Notes under the pieces: generated by a model
Told to the model about the DNA's origin: nothing
The model's database searches: none
What the model saw: only the letters and a program-made list of their open reading frames with translations
Program-made: the position numbers and the translations under genes
In this document: positions 1 to 7,112 of the stretch, in pieces
Layout of the letters: every line of letters starts with the position of its first letter
How positions within the stretch are numbered: the stretch's first letter is position 1
Source: an uncultured Eubacteriales bacterium
GTDB lineage: Bacteria > Bacillota > Clostridia > Oscillospirales > Oscillospiraceae
Direction of reading: 5' to 3'
Assembly: GCA_900550165.1 (NCBI GenBank)
Contig: URQY01000019.1
Span: 1-29,884 of the forward strand
DNA: 29,884 nucleotides

Positions 1-32
1 TTTTCCGCGATGGTATAGGTCACTTCGTTCAA
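1..32 (-). CDS. 5' end of an unidentified gene cut by the left edge
   Basis: A TTG start codon at 30-32 is preceded seven bases away by a perfect AGGAGG (complement of 40-45). Only ten codons are present before the window ends, reading LNEVTYTIAE, with the initiator Leu becoming Met. This is too short to identify the product. It is read away from the aromatic operon and probably shares a transcript with the upstream 49-codon frame at 84-233 and its promoter at 265-293. Confidence 0.5.
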   Translation of the reverse strand, partial: MNEVTYTIAE

Positions 33-56
33 AGCGCGTCCTCCTGATAAGAAAAT

Positions 57-99
57 CCCGGCCCACGAGGATGCCTGAAGGCATTAGCGAGACCGGGAA
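57..99 (-). promoter_or_regulatory. Imperfect hairpin between the 49-codon frame and the TTG-start gene
   Basis: In the minus-strand RNA, CCCGG (95-99) can pair with CCGGG (57-61). Inside this is a perfect ATGCC-TTCA-GGCAT stem-loop (70-83). A two-pair CG/CG step lies between internal loops. The hairpin overlaps the last codons and stop of the 49-codon frame and is followed by ATTTTCTT. That could make a weak terminator or a translational control hairpin just upstream of the AGGAGG. The function is inferred only from position. Confidence 0.35.
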
Positions 100-233
100 A
101 CAAAATCATATTCAAAATGAGCGGCAGTCATATCATCGGCAGAGGAAACGGTCGTTCCGTCCGAAAAAAATGCCACCGCAAAAGGAAACACGACGAGCGG
201 GAGGGGCTGTACGTTTTTCAGACGATAGCGCAT
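84..233 (-). CDS. Possible 49-aa leader peptide or small protein
   Basis: The ATG at 231-233 is preceded by a strong AAGGAGGA (241-248), and the expected transcription start from the promoter at 265-293 is only about 25 bases upstream. The peptide begins MRYRLKN and has a Phe/Val/Pro-rich middle (VVFPFAVAFF). Its end is polar and contains FEYDFV. The stop codon lies about 50 bases before the next start codon (TTG at 32), with a hairpin between. Promoter, ribosome-binding site, short frame and hairpin suggest a leader peptide controlling the downstream gene. At 49 codons it is long for that role, and I do not recognise it as a protein family. Confidence 0.45.
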   Translation of the reverse strand: MRYRLKNVQPLPLVVFPFAVAFFSDGTTVSSADDMTAAHFEYDFVSRSR

Positions 234-264
234 CTTTCGTTCCTCCTTGTCGTAGCTTCGGTGC

Positions 265-293
265 ATTATACGGGATATTTGCGGGAATGTCAA
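265..293 (-). promoter_or_regulatory. Consensus sigma-A promoter, leftward
   Basis: On the minus strand TTGACA (288-293) and TATAAT (265-270) are both perfect consensus and are separated by 17 bases. Transcription would start near 258 and run left through the 49-codon frame into the edge gene. Confidence 0.8.
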
Positions 294-501
294 GTGCGGA
301 TGCGCGGGGCTCGGGCGCAAATGAAAAAATATGCACACTTGTCATGAAAACTTGCCAAATGCGCATTTTGACGGCGGAAAAATGCGGAAAACCGGACACT
401 GCATTGGTGTAAAGTGCTGCAATTTTTGGAACCGGCGCCAGGCAAATCGCACGCTTTTCGACGAAAATCGAAGAGGATGGCGAAAATGTAAAATGATTCG
501 G
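294..501. other. Divergent intergenic region without a supported gene
   Basis: Between the leftward promoter (265-293) and the aromatic operon promoter (502-530) I see no supported gene. The open frames lack ribosome-binding sites and resemble nothing I know. A small palindrome TTTTCG-A-CGAAAA lies near 456-468 and could bind a regulator, but nothing else supports that. Confidence 0.5.
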
Positions 502-530
502 TTGACAATCGCCGTTCAGACTTTTATACT
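502..530 (+). promoter_or_regulatory. Promoter of the aromatic amino acid operon
   Basis: TTGACA (502-507) and TATACT (525-530) are separated by exactly 17 bases. Transcription would start near 537, giving a leader RNA of about 215 bases before aroF that contains the leader peptide and attenuator. Confidence 0.8.
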
Positions 531-569
531 GAGGGCAACAAAGTTCCACGAACGGAGAAGACAAGACAG

Positions 570-623
570 ATGAAGAGCATTTTCGTTTTTGCATACTACT
601 ATTACTTTACTGTGAATTCATAG
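570..623 (+). CDS. Tyr/Phe-rich attenuation leader peptide
   Basis: This 17-codon frame reads MKSIFVFAYYYYFTVNS. It has four consecutive Tyr codons (594-605) and three Phe codons (582-584, 588-590, 606-608). A GGAGAA site (554-559) precedes the ATG. It lies between a strong promoter and an intrinsic terminator directly upstream of the operon that makes Tyr and Phe, which is the arrangement of classical trp/phe/his leader peptides. Low charged tRNA-Tyr (or tRNA-Phe) would stall a ribosome here and switch the downstream RNA to its antiterminated form. The peptide itself probably has no function. The coding region also forms the 5' arm of the alternative RNA structure described in the next entry. 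Confidence 0.85.
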   Translation: MKSIFVFAYYYYFTVNS

Positions 624-707
624 TAAGGCTAATTTGTGATGCAACGAAAAAGGGCTCTTGAAAAAGATGACTTGATGCGGCACAGGTTAGACCTGTGCCG
701 CATTTTT
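580..707 (+). promoter_or_regulatory. Ribosome-mediated attenuator of the aromatic operon
   Basis: Three mutually exclusive pairings can be read directly. Arm 1 lies inside the leader peptide: TTTTCG 580-585 and TTGCAT 589-594. It pairs with arm 2, ATGCAACGAAAA 639-650, and encloses a small hairpin at 607-626. Arm 2 (633-643) can instead pair with arm 3 (676-686) through ten pairs, three of them G-U, with one mismatch. Arms 3 and 4 (676-687 with 691-702) form a perfect 12-bp terminator stem followed by TTTTT. A ribosome stalled on the Tyr codons hides arm 1, frees arm 2 to hold arm 3, and lets polymerase read through. Otherwise the terminator forms. The mechanism is inferred from the established model of leader-peptide attenuation. 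Confidence 0.8.
676..707 (+). terminator. Intrinsic terminator of the attenuator
   Basis: A perfect 12-bp inverted repeat (676-687 and 691-702) with a three-base TAG loop is followed by five T residues. It lies 46 bases before the aroF start codon and is the termination half of the attenuator. Confidence 0.9.
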
Positions 708-753
708 CGTTCCGGAGATAAAAATTCATGACCGATCTAAGGAGGACACTATC

Positions 754-1758
754 ATGATCGTCGTACTCAAGCATGGCGCGGAAGCAGACAAGCGCGAGCA
801 GCTCATCAACTGGCTCAAAAATCAGGGACTTGGCGTGCATATCTCCGAGGGCGAGTACCAGACCGTGCTGGGTCTGATCGGCGATACGGCGCGCGTCGAT
901 ATGGATCTCATTGAGAGCCTCAGCATCGTCGACTCCGTCAAGCGCGTGACCGAGCCCTTCAAGTGCTGCAACCGCAAGTTTCACCCCGACGACATGATCG
1001 TGCAGGTGGGCGACGTCAAGGTGGGCGGCGGCAATTTCTGCATGATCGCGGGGCCGTGCTCGGTCGAATCCGAGGAGCAGATCGTCGCGGTCGCCAAGGC
1101 GGTCAAGGCCTCGGGCGCGAATATGCTGCGCGGCGGCGCGTTCAAGCCCCGCACCTCTCCGTATGACTTCCAGGGCCTGAAGGCCGAGGGGATCGAGCTT
1201 TTGAAGATCGCCCGTCAGGAGACCGGCCTTCCCATCGTCACCGAGATCATGGGTACGAACTACCTGCCGCTTTTTGAGGACGTTGACCTCATTCAGGTCG
1301 GTGCCCGCAATATGCAGAACTTCGATCTGCTGCGCGAACTCGGCAAGCTCAGAAAGCCCATCCTCTTAAAGCGCGGCCTTGCCAGCACGCTCAAGGAGCT
1401 GCTGATGAGCGCGGAGTACATCATGGCCGGCGGCAACGAGCAGGTCATCCTCTGCGAGCGCGGTATCCGCACCTACGACGATTACACGAGAAATACGCTC
1501 GACCTTGCGGCTGTGCCGATGCTCAAGGAGCTGACGCATCTGCCTGTCATCGTCGACCCGAGCCACGCGACCGGCATTGCGCGTCTGGTCCCGCCGATGG
1601 CGCTGGCCGCTGCCGCCTGCGGCTCTGACGGTCTCATCATCGAGGTGCACAACGACCCCATCCACGCGCTGTGCGACGGGGCGCAGTCCCTGCGCCCCGA
1701 GCAGTATGATGACCTTGCCAAGGCCGTGCGCCGCGTGAGAGAGGCGGTGCAGGCATGA
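754..1758 (+). CDS. aroF: 3-deoxy-7-phosphoheptulonate (DAHP) synthase
   Basis: This cytosolic enzyme condenses phosphoenolpyruvate with erythrose-4-phosphate, the entry step of the shikimate pathway. The 334 residues match the AroF type found in Thermotoga and many Firmicutes. An N-terminal ferredoxin-like regulatory domain (about 1-70) precedes a (beta/alpha)8 catalytic domain of the KDO8P/DAHP synthase superfamily. Visible motifs are GPCS at 100-103 (metal-binding Cys), KPRTSPY at 131-137, and VDPSH ending at His271. In this family the N-terminal domain usually gives feedback control by Tyr or Phe, which would fit the attenuator upstream. The ATG follows AAGGAGG (739-745) by eight bases. 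It is the first gene of the operon and its stop overlaps the next start as ATGA. Confidence 0.95.
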   Translation: MIVVLKHGAEADKREQLINWLKNQGLGVHISEGEYQTVLGLIGDTARVDMDLIESLSIVDSVKRVTEPFKCCNRKFHPDDMIVQVGDVKVGGGNFCMIAGPCSVESEEQIVAVAKAVKASGANMLRGGAFKPRTSPYDFQGLKAEGIELLKIARQETGLPIVTEIMGTNYLPLFEDVDLIQVGARNMQNFDLLRELGKLRKPILLKRGLASTLKELLMSAEYIMAGGNEQVILCERGIRTYDDYTRNTLDLAAVPMLKELTHLPVIVDPSHATGIARLVPPMALAAAACGSDGLIIEVHNDPIHALCDGAQSLRPEQYDDLAKAVRRVREAVQA

Positions 1759-2585
1759 CGGTCGGCATCGTTGGCCTCGGACTGATCGGCGGCTCGTTCG
1801 CCAAGGCGTATCACGAGGCGGGCGAGCGCGTGCTCGCCTACGACATCGACCGCGATGTCGTGTCGTTTGCCATCATCAGCGGCGCGGTGGACGAGGAGCT
1901 GACGGACGGGACGATGGCGCAGTGCGACCTCATCCTGCTGGCTGTCCGCCCCGCGGCGGCGGTCGAATGGCTCAAAAACAACGCATCGAAGATCGACAAG
2001 CACACGGTCGTCATCGACTGCTGCGGCACAAAGCGCAAGGTCTGCGCGGCGTGCTTTCCGATCGCGGCGCAGTACGGCATCACATACCTTGGCGGCCACC
2101 CGATGGCGGGCACGCAGTTTTCGGGCTTCAAATATGCGCGCGCCGACCTGTATCAGGGCGCGCCGATGGTGCTCGTGCCGCCGCGCTTTGACGACATTGA
2201 ATTACTCAGCCATGTGAAAGACCTGCTCTCGCCCGCGGGCTTTGGGAGCTACTCCGTTACAACCGCCGAGCAGCACGACGAGATGATCGCCTTCACCTCG
2301 CAGCTGGCGCATGTGGCGTCCAACGCCTACATCAAGAGCCCCACAGCGAAAAAGCACAAGGGCTTTTCCGCCGGCAGCTACAAGGACATGACGCGCGTTG
2401 CGTGGCTCGCGCCGCATATGTGGGCGGAGCTCTTCATGGAAAACAAGGAATTCCTGCTCAAGGAGATCGACTGCTACATCGAGCACCTGAGCGAATACAA
2501 GACCGCCATGGAAAATGACGATGAAGAGACCCTCATCCGTCTTCTGGACGAGGGCAAGAAGAGAAAGGAAGAGGTGGACGGCTGA
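1755..2585 (+). CDS. tyrA: Prephenate dehydrogenase
   Basis: The enzyme oxidatively decarboxylates prephenate to 4-hydroxyphenylpyruvate, the tyrosine branch. The N-terminus carries a Rossmann GLGLIGGS fingerprint (GxGxxG at residues 7-12). An acidic residue at the end of the second strand (YDID, about 29-32) suggests NAD rather than NADP. GGHPMAGTQFSGF in the middle is the family substrate/catalytic loop. At 276 residues it has the Rossmann and helical dimerisation domains but no C-terminal ACT domain, so direct allosteric control by tyrosine is not expected from the sequence. Its start overlaps aroF by four bases and its stop shares one base with the aroB start, which indicates translational coupling. 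Confidence 0.93.
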   Translation: MTVGIVGLGLIGGSFAKAYHEAGERVLAYDIDRDVVSFAIISGAVDEELTDGTMAQCDLILLAVRPAAAVEWLKNNASKIDKHTVVIDCCGTKRKVCAACFPIAAQYGITYLGGHPMAGTQFSGFKYARADLYQGAPMVLVPPRFDDIELLSHVKDLLSPAGFGSYSVTTAEQHDEMIAFTSQLAHVASNAYIKSPTAKKHKGFSAGSYKDMTRVAWLAPHMWAELFMENKEFLLKEIDCYIEHLSEYKTAMENDDEETLIRLLDEGKKRKEEVDG

Positions 2586-3643
2586 TGCGAAGCATTCATA
2601 TCAAGGCCTCGCGCGAATACGACGTGCTGGTCGAGCGCGGACTTTTAGACCGCGCGGGCGAGCTGCTCAAAGAGGTCAGCGCCCCCGGCATGGCCGCCAT
2701 TGTGTCGGACGACACGGTCTATGCGCTCTACGGCGAGCGCACGGTCAAGGCGCTGGAAAAGGCGGGCTACCGCGTGCATTCCTTCGTCTTCCCCGCGGGC
2801 GAGGGGAGTAAGAACCTCTCAACCTACGCCGACGCGCTGCACTTCCTCGGTGAGCACCGCTTCAGCCGCAGCGATGTGGTCGTTGCGCTCGGCGGCGGCG
2901 TGGTGGGCGATCTCGCGGGCTTTGCCGCGGCGACGTATCAGCGCGGCATGGGCTTTGCCCAGATCCCGACGACGCTGCTGGCCGCGGTGGATTCGTCCGT
3001 CGGCGGCAAGACGGCCGTCGACCTGCCCACGGGCAAGAATCAGGCGGGCAGCTTCTATCAGCCCTGCATCGTGATCTGCGATCCCAACACGCTCGAAACG
3101 CTGCCCGAGGAGCAGTACCGCTGCGGCTGCGCTGAGATCATCAAGTATTCGATGCTGGGAAGCGCCGCGTTTTTTGAAGAGCTTTATCAAACGCCTGTGC
3201 GCGAGCAGTACGAGCACGTAATCGAGGTCTGCGTTGCTATGAAGCGCGACATCGTCGGCGCGGATGAGTATGACCTCGGCCGCCGCCGCACGCTGAATCT
3301 GGGCCACACCTTCGGCCACGCGGTGGAGCAGTGCAGCGATTTTTCACTCCTGCACGGCGAGGCGGTGGCTATCGGCATGGCGGCCGTCACGCGCGCGGCG
3401 GTCAAGCGCGGGCTGTGCAGCGAGGAAACGCTGACGCGCCTGCTCGATATCCTGCACCGCTACGGCCTTCCGACCGAGACGGGCTATGCGCTCGACAGGC
3501 TCTATGAGGCGGAGCTGGTCGATAAGAAGATCTCCGGCGGAAAGATGCACCTCATCGTGCCGGAAAAAATCGGTCAGGTGCGCATGGAGACCATCCCTGT
3601 CGAGGCCCTGCGCGACTGGATGCAGGACGGTGGCATCCGATGA
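2585..3643 (+). CDS. aroB: 3-dehydroquinate synthase
   Basis: This NAD- and metal-dependent enzyme cyclises DAHP to 3-dehydroquinate, the second shikimate step. The 352-residue length is normal. The NAD-binding loop GGGVVGDLAGF starts near residue 103. The conserved PTTLLAAVDSSVGGKTAV block starts near 128. The metal site is represented by Glu184 (CAEIIKY), the GHTFGH motif (240-245) and LHGEAV (His257). The ATG lies within the TGATG junction with tyrA. The stop overlaps the aroA start as ATGA. The product would feed a 3-dehydroquinate dehydratase that is not encoded here. Confidence 0.96.
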   Translation: MRSIHIKASREYDVLVERGLLDRAGELLKEVSAPGMAAIVSDDTVYALYGERTVKALEKAGYRVHSFVFPAGEGSKNLSTYADALHFLGEHRFSRSDVVVALGGGVVGDLAGFAAATYQRGMGFAQIPTTLLAAVDSSVGGKTAVDLPTGKNQAGSFYQPCIVICDPNTLETLPEEQYRCGCAEIIKYSMLGSAAFFEELYQTPVREQYEHVIEVCVAMKRDIVGADEYDLGRRRTLNLGHTFGHAVEQCSDFSLLHGEAVAIGMAAVTRAAVKRGLCSEETLTRLLDILHRYGLPTETGYALDRLYEAELVDKKISGGKMHLIVPEKIGQVRMETIPVEALRDWMQDGGIR

Positions 3644-4896
3644 AAAGAACGATCATACCCGGCGCGCGCACGGGCCGCGTGCGCATTCCGGCATCCAAAT
3701 CGCAGGCGCACCGGCTACTCATCTGCGCGGCGCTTGGCGAGGAGAAGACCGAGGTCGTCTGCGACGGCATCTCTGCCGATATCGCGGCGACGGCCAAGTG
3801 CCTCAGTGCCCTTGGCGCAGATATCGAGCAGACGGAGACAGGCTTTTTCGTCTCGCCGATCCCAAAAGTGCCCGAAGGCCGCTGTGACCTTTACTGCGGC
3901 GAGAGCGGGTCTACGCTGCGCTTCCTGCTGCCCATCGTCGGCGCGCTCGGCGCGCAGGCGGTATTCCACCGCGAGGGGCGACTGCCCCGGCGTCCGCTTG
4001 CCCCGCTGGACGGCGTTCTGACGGCGCACGGCATGACACTTACGGAAGACGGTGACCTGCTTTTGTGCAGCGGTCGGCTGGAAGCGGGCAACTATGAGAT
4101 CGCGGGCAACGTGTCCTCGCAGTACATCTCGGGCCTGCTCATGGCGCTGCCGCGCCTCACGGGAGAGAGCACCCTGACGGTGACAGGCGCGCTTGAGTCC
4201 GCGGCCTATGTCGCGATGACGGAAGACGCGCTGTGGCTGTCGCAAATCGAATTTCCGAAAAATGGCGCGGCATATGCGATCCCAGGCGGACAGAAGTTCC
4301 GCCTGCCCGTGCGCACGGCCGTCGAGGGCGACTGGTCGAACGCGGCGTTTTTTCTCTGCATGGGCGCGCTGTCGAAAGAAGGCGTGACCGTCGAGGGGCT
4401 GAATTTGCAGTCCTCGCAGGGGGACAGGGGCGTGTTGGACGTTCTGCGCGCGTTTGGCGCGGAAGTCGCCGAACATGGCGACGCCGTGACCGTTAAAAAC
4501 GGTAAACTGCGCGGCGTGACGATCGACGCATCTCCCATCCCCGATCTCATCCCCGTGCTGAGCGTTGTCGCGTCGGTCGCGGAGGGGAAGACGCGGGTCG
4601 AAAACGCCTACCGTCTGCGCCTCAAGGAGTCCGACCGCCTCGCGAGCACGGCAAATTTGCTGCGCGCGCTCGGCGGACAGGTGGGGGAGAAGGAGGACGG
4701 ACTTGTCATCACGGGCGTTCCCGCGCTGCACGGCGGGGAAGTCGAAACGCAGAATGACCACCGCCTTGCAATGTCCGCCGCCACAGCCGCCTGCGCCGCG
4801 ACAGGTGAGATCACAGTCGATAACGACGGCTGCGTGGCAAAGTCCTATCCCCGTTTCTGGGATGACTTTGGCAGCCTGAAAGGAGAGAGCCTATGA
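3640..4896 (+). CDS. aroA: 3-phosphoshikimate 1-carboxyvinyltransferase (EPSP synthase)
   Basis: The enzyme transfers the enolpyruvyl group of PEP to shikimate-3-phosphate. The 418 residues include the N-terminal substrate lysine region ASKSQAHR (Lys20, Ser21, Arg25), a SSQYISGLL block, and the LKESDRL motif of the PEP-binding domain. The loop usually written GN(A/S)GT..R is ESGSTLRF here (88-95), and the following arginine segment is GRLPRRPL (113-120). The protein therefore departs from the E. coli-type PEP/glyphosate loop, and I do not assign it to an inhibitor-sensitivity class. It overlaps aroB and aroC by four bases each. Confidence 0.95.
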   Translation: MKRTIIPGARTGRVRIPASKSQAHRLLICAALGEEKTEVVCDGISADIAATAKCLSALGADIEQTETGFFVSPIPKVPEGRCDLYCGESGSTLRFLLPIVGALGAQAVFHREGRLPRRPLAPLDGVLTAHGMTLTEDGDLLLCSGRLEAGNYEIAGNVSSQYISGLLMALPRLTGESTLTVTGALESAAYVAMTEDALWLSQIEFPKNGAAYAIPGGQKFRLPVRTAVEGDWSNAAFFLCMGALSKEGVTVEGLNLQSSQGDRGVLDVLRAFGAEVAEHGDAVTVKNGKLRGVTIDASPIPDLIPVLSVVASVAEGKTRVENAYRLRLKESDRLASTANLLRALGGQVGEKEDGLVITGVPALHGGEVETQNDHRLAMSAATAACAATGEITVDNDGCVAKSYPRFWDDFGSLKGESL

Positions 4897-5963
4897 GCAG
4901 CACCTACGGTGAAAATCTGCGCCTGACGATTTTCGGTCAGTCGCATTCCCCGGCCATCGGCGTGACGGTCGAGGGCATTCCGGCAGGCGAGAAAATCGAT
5001 CTGGACGAGCTCCAGCGCTTTTTGAATCGCCGCGCGCCGGGCAAAAACGCCTGGTCGACGCCGCGCAAGGAGGCCGATGCGCCGGAGATCCTCTCCGGGC
5101 TTGTGAACGGCCACACCTGCGGCGCGCCGCTCACGGCGATCATCCGCAACACGAATACAAGGTCGCAGGACTATGAAAATCTTGCCCTCACGCCGCGCCC
5201 CGGTCACGCCGACTACACCGCCGAGGTCAAATACGGCGGCTATCAGGACCGCGCGGGCGGCGGACATTTTTCGGGCAGACTCACCGCGCCGCTGTGCATC
5301 GCAGGCGGCATCTGCCTGCAAATACTTGCGCGCGAAGGAATCACGGTCGTGAGCCGCATCGCCTCCATTGCGGGCATTTCTGACGAAGGTGAGCTGACGA
5401 GCGCGACTGCGGACAAGGAGTTCCCCGTCGTCAGCGATGCGCGCGGCGCGCAGATGCGAGAGGCCATCGCAGCGGCACGCGAAGCGGGCGACAGCGTCGG
5501 CGGCGTCATCGAATGTGCGGTTTTCGGCGCGCCCGCGGGCCTTGGTGACCCGATGTTCGGCGGCATGGAAAACAGGATCGCCGCGGCGATGTTCGGCATC
5601 CCGGCGGTCAAGGGCGTGGAATTTGGCGCGGGCTTCGGCGTGTCGAAGCTGCGCGGCAGCGAGGATAACGACGCCTTCACGGTCGAAAACGGGAAAATCG
5701 TCACCGAGACGAACTGCTGCGGCGGCATCCTCGGCGGCATCACGAACGGGATGCCCATTGTGTTCCGCGCGGCCTTCAAGCCGACGCCGTCCATCGCGCG
5801 CGAGCAGCAGAGCGTCAATTTGCAGACGATGACGCCGGAAAAGATGGCCGTCACGGGCCGTCACGACCCCTGCATCGTGCCGCGCGCCGTGCCCTGCGTG
5901 GAGGCGGCGGCCGCCATCGCGGTCTATGACGCGTATCTGGCGCGCAAAAAGGAAATGAGGTAA
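4893..5963 (+). CDS. aroC: Chorismate synthase
   Basis: This reduced-FMN-dependent lyase converts EPSP to chorismate, the last common step. The length of 356 residues is normal. Signature stretches are GQSHSPAIG (15-23, with the catalytic His17), GHADYT (104-109), AGGGHFSGR (about 121-129, the second signature in a His/Phe variant) and the C-terminal GRHDPCIVPRAVP. The ATG at 4893 lies inside the stop of aroA (ATGA). pheA follows after six bases. No flavin reductase is encoded nearby, so the source of reduced FMN is elsewhere, as usual for monofunctional bacterial enzymes. Confidence 0.96.
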   Translation: MSSTYGENLRLTIFGQSHSPAIGVTVEGIPAGEKIDLDELQRFLNRRAPGKNAWSTPRKEADAPEILSGLVNGHTCGAPLTAIIRNTNTRSQDYENLALTPRPGHADYTAEVKYGGYQDRAGGGHFSGRLTAPLCIAGGICLQILAREGITVVSRIASIAGISDEGELTSATADKEFPVVSDARGAQMREAIAAAREAGDSVGGVIECAVFGAPAGLGDPMFGGMENRIAAAMFGIPAVKGVEFGAGFGVSKLRGSEDNDAFTVENGKIVTETNCCGGILGGITNGMPIVFRAAFKPTPSIAREQQSVNLQTMTPEKMAVTGRHDPCIVPRAVPCVEAAAAIAVYDAYLARKKEMR

Positions 5964-5969
5964 GGGAAC

Positions 5970-7112
5970 ATGGACTTAAACGACTATCGAAAAGAGATCG
6001 ACAGCATCGACGATCAGCTCATCGCGCTCTTTGCCCGACGCATGGAAACGGCTGAGAAAATCGCAGAGTATAAAAAAGCCAACGGCCTGCGCGTGCTCGA
6101 CGCGCGCCGCGAGAAGGAGAAAATGCGCGCGCTTATGGACAAAACGCCGGAGGATCTGCGCGAGTATGTCTCCTCGCTCTACTCCCTTATTTTCGAGCTG
6201 AGCCGCAGCCGCCAGAGCTGTCTTCTCGGCACGAAGGGCGACCTGCCCACGAAAATTGCCGAGGCGATCGGGCATACGCCCCAGCTTTTTCCCGAGGACG
6301 CCGCCGTCGCCTGTCAGGGCGTGGAGGGCGCGTATTCCGAGCAGGCTTGCGAGCGGCTCTTCAAGCGCCCGAGCACGTTCTTTTTCAGTTCCTTTGAGGC
6401 GGTGTTCTCCGCCATTGAAAAGGGCCTCTGCCGCTACGGTGTGCTGCCGCTGGAAAACAGCACGGCGGGCAGCGTGAACGCGGTCTACGATCTGATGATG
6501 CAGCACAACTTCCGCATCGTGCGCTCCGTGCGTATCAAGGTTGACCATAATCTTCTTGCCAATCCGGGCGCGAAGCTTGAAGGCATCCGCGAGATCTACT
6601 CCCATGAGCAGGCCATCAGCCAGTGCGCGCGCTTTTTGCAGGGGCTTCCGAACGTGAAGGTCATCCGCTGCGAGAATACCGCGGTGGCGGCGCGCATGGT
6701 GGCCGAGTCCGGCCGCAGCGACGTGGCGGCGCTGTCGTCCCGCGCGTGCAGGGATCTCTACGGTCTTGACTGCCTTGCGGCGTCCGTGCAGGATCAGGGC
6801 AATAACTTCACGCGCTTTATCTGCATTGCGAAAGACCTCGAGATCTATCCCGGGGCGGACCGCACGAGCCTGATGATGGTGCTGCCGCACCATCCCGGCT
6901 CGCTGTATAAGGTGCTCTCGCGCTTCAACGCGCTCGGCGTGAACATGAACAAGCTCGAGAGCCGCCCAATGCCGGACCGCAACTTTGAGTTCATGTTTTA
7001 CTTCGACCTCGAGACCTCGGTCTATTCCCCGCAGTTCACGCAGCTCATGGGCGAGCTGCCGGAGCTGTGCGAGGAGTTCACCTATCTCGGCTCCTACAGT
7101 GAGGTGGTCTGA
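5970..7112 (+). CDS. pheA: Bifunctional chorismate mutase/prephenate dehydratase
   Basis: The protein rearranges chorismate to prephenate and dehydrates and decarboxylates it to phenylpyruvate. Three domains are visible in 380 residues. An AroQ-type chorismate mutase (1-85) starts DYRKEIDSID and has Arg/Lys residues typical of the site. A periplasmic-binding-protein-like prephenate dehydratase (about 112-288) contains EGAYSEQA, ENSTAGSV and NNFTRF (278-283, catalytic Thr281). An ACT domain (298-375) carries the ESRP motif (330-333), the usual site for phenylalanine feedback. The first dehydratase motif reads GVEGAYS rather than the common GPxGS/T. The mutase domain would also supply prephenate to TyrA, which lacks its own mutase. 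A TAAGGGAAC leader serves as a weak ribosome site. Confidence 0.95.
   Translation: MDLNDYRKEIDSIDDQLIALFARRMETAEKIAEYKKANGLRVLDARREKEKMRALMDKTPEDLREYVSSLYSLIFELSRSRQSCLLGTKGDLPTKIAEAIGHTPQLFPEDAAVACQGVEGAYSEQACERLFKRPSTFFFSSFEAVFSAIEKGLCRYGVLPLENSTAGSVNAVYDLMMQHNFRIVRSVRIKVDHNLLANPGAKLEGIREIYSHEQAISQCARFLQGLPNVKVIRCENTAVAARMVAESGRSDVAALSSRACRDLYGLDCLAASVQDQGNNFTRFICIAKDLEIYPGADRTSLMMVLPHHPGSLYKVLSRFNALGVNMNKLESRPMPDRNFEFMFYFDLETSVYSPQFTQLMGELPELCEEFTYLGSYSEVV

Noticed and set aside
456..468. TTTTCG-A-CGAAAA palindrome in the divergent region as an operator
   Set aside because: It is short, A+T-rich and away from both promoters, with no second copy or partner regulator nearby.
537..753. T-box or other tRNA-sensing riboswitch in the aroF leader
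   Set aside because: No T-box consensus is visible. The leader peptide and overlapping pairings explain the region better.
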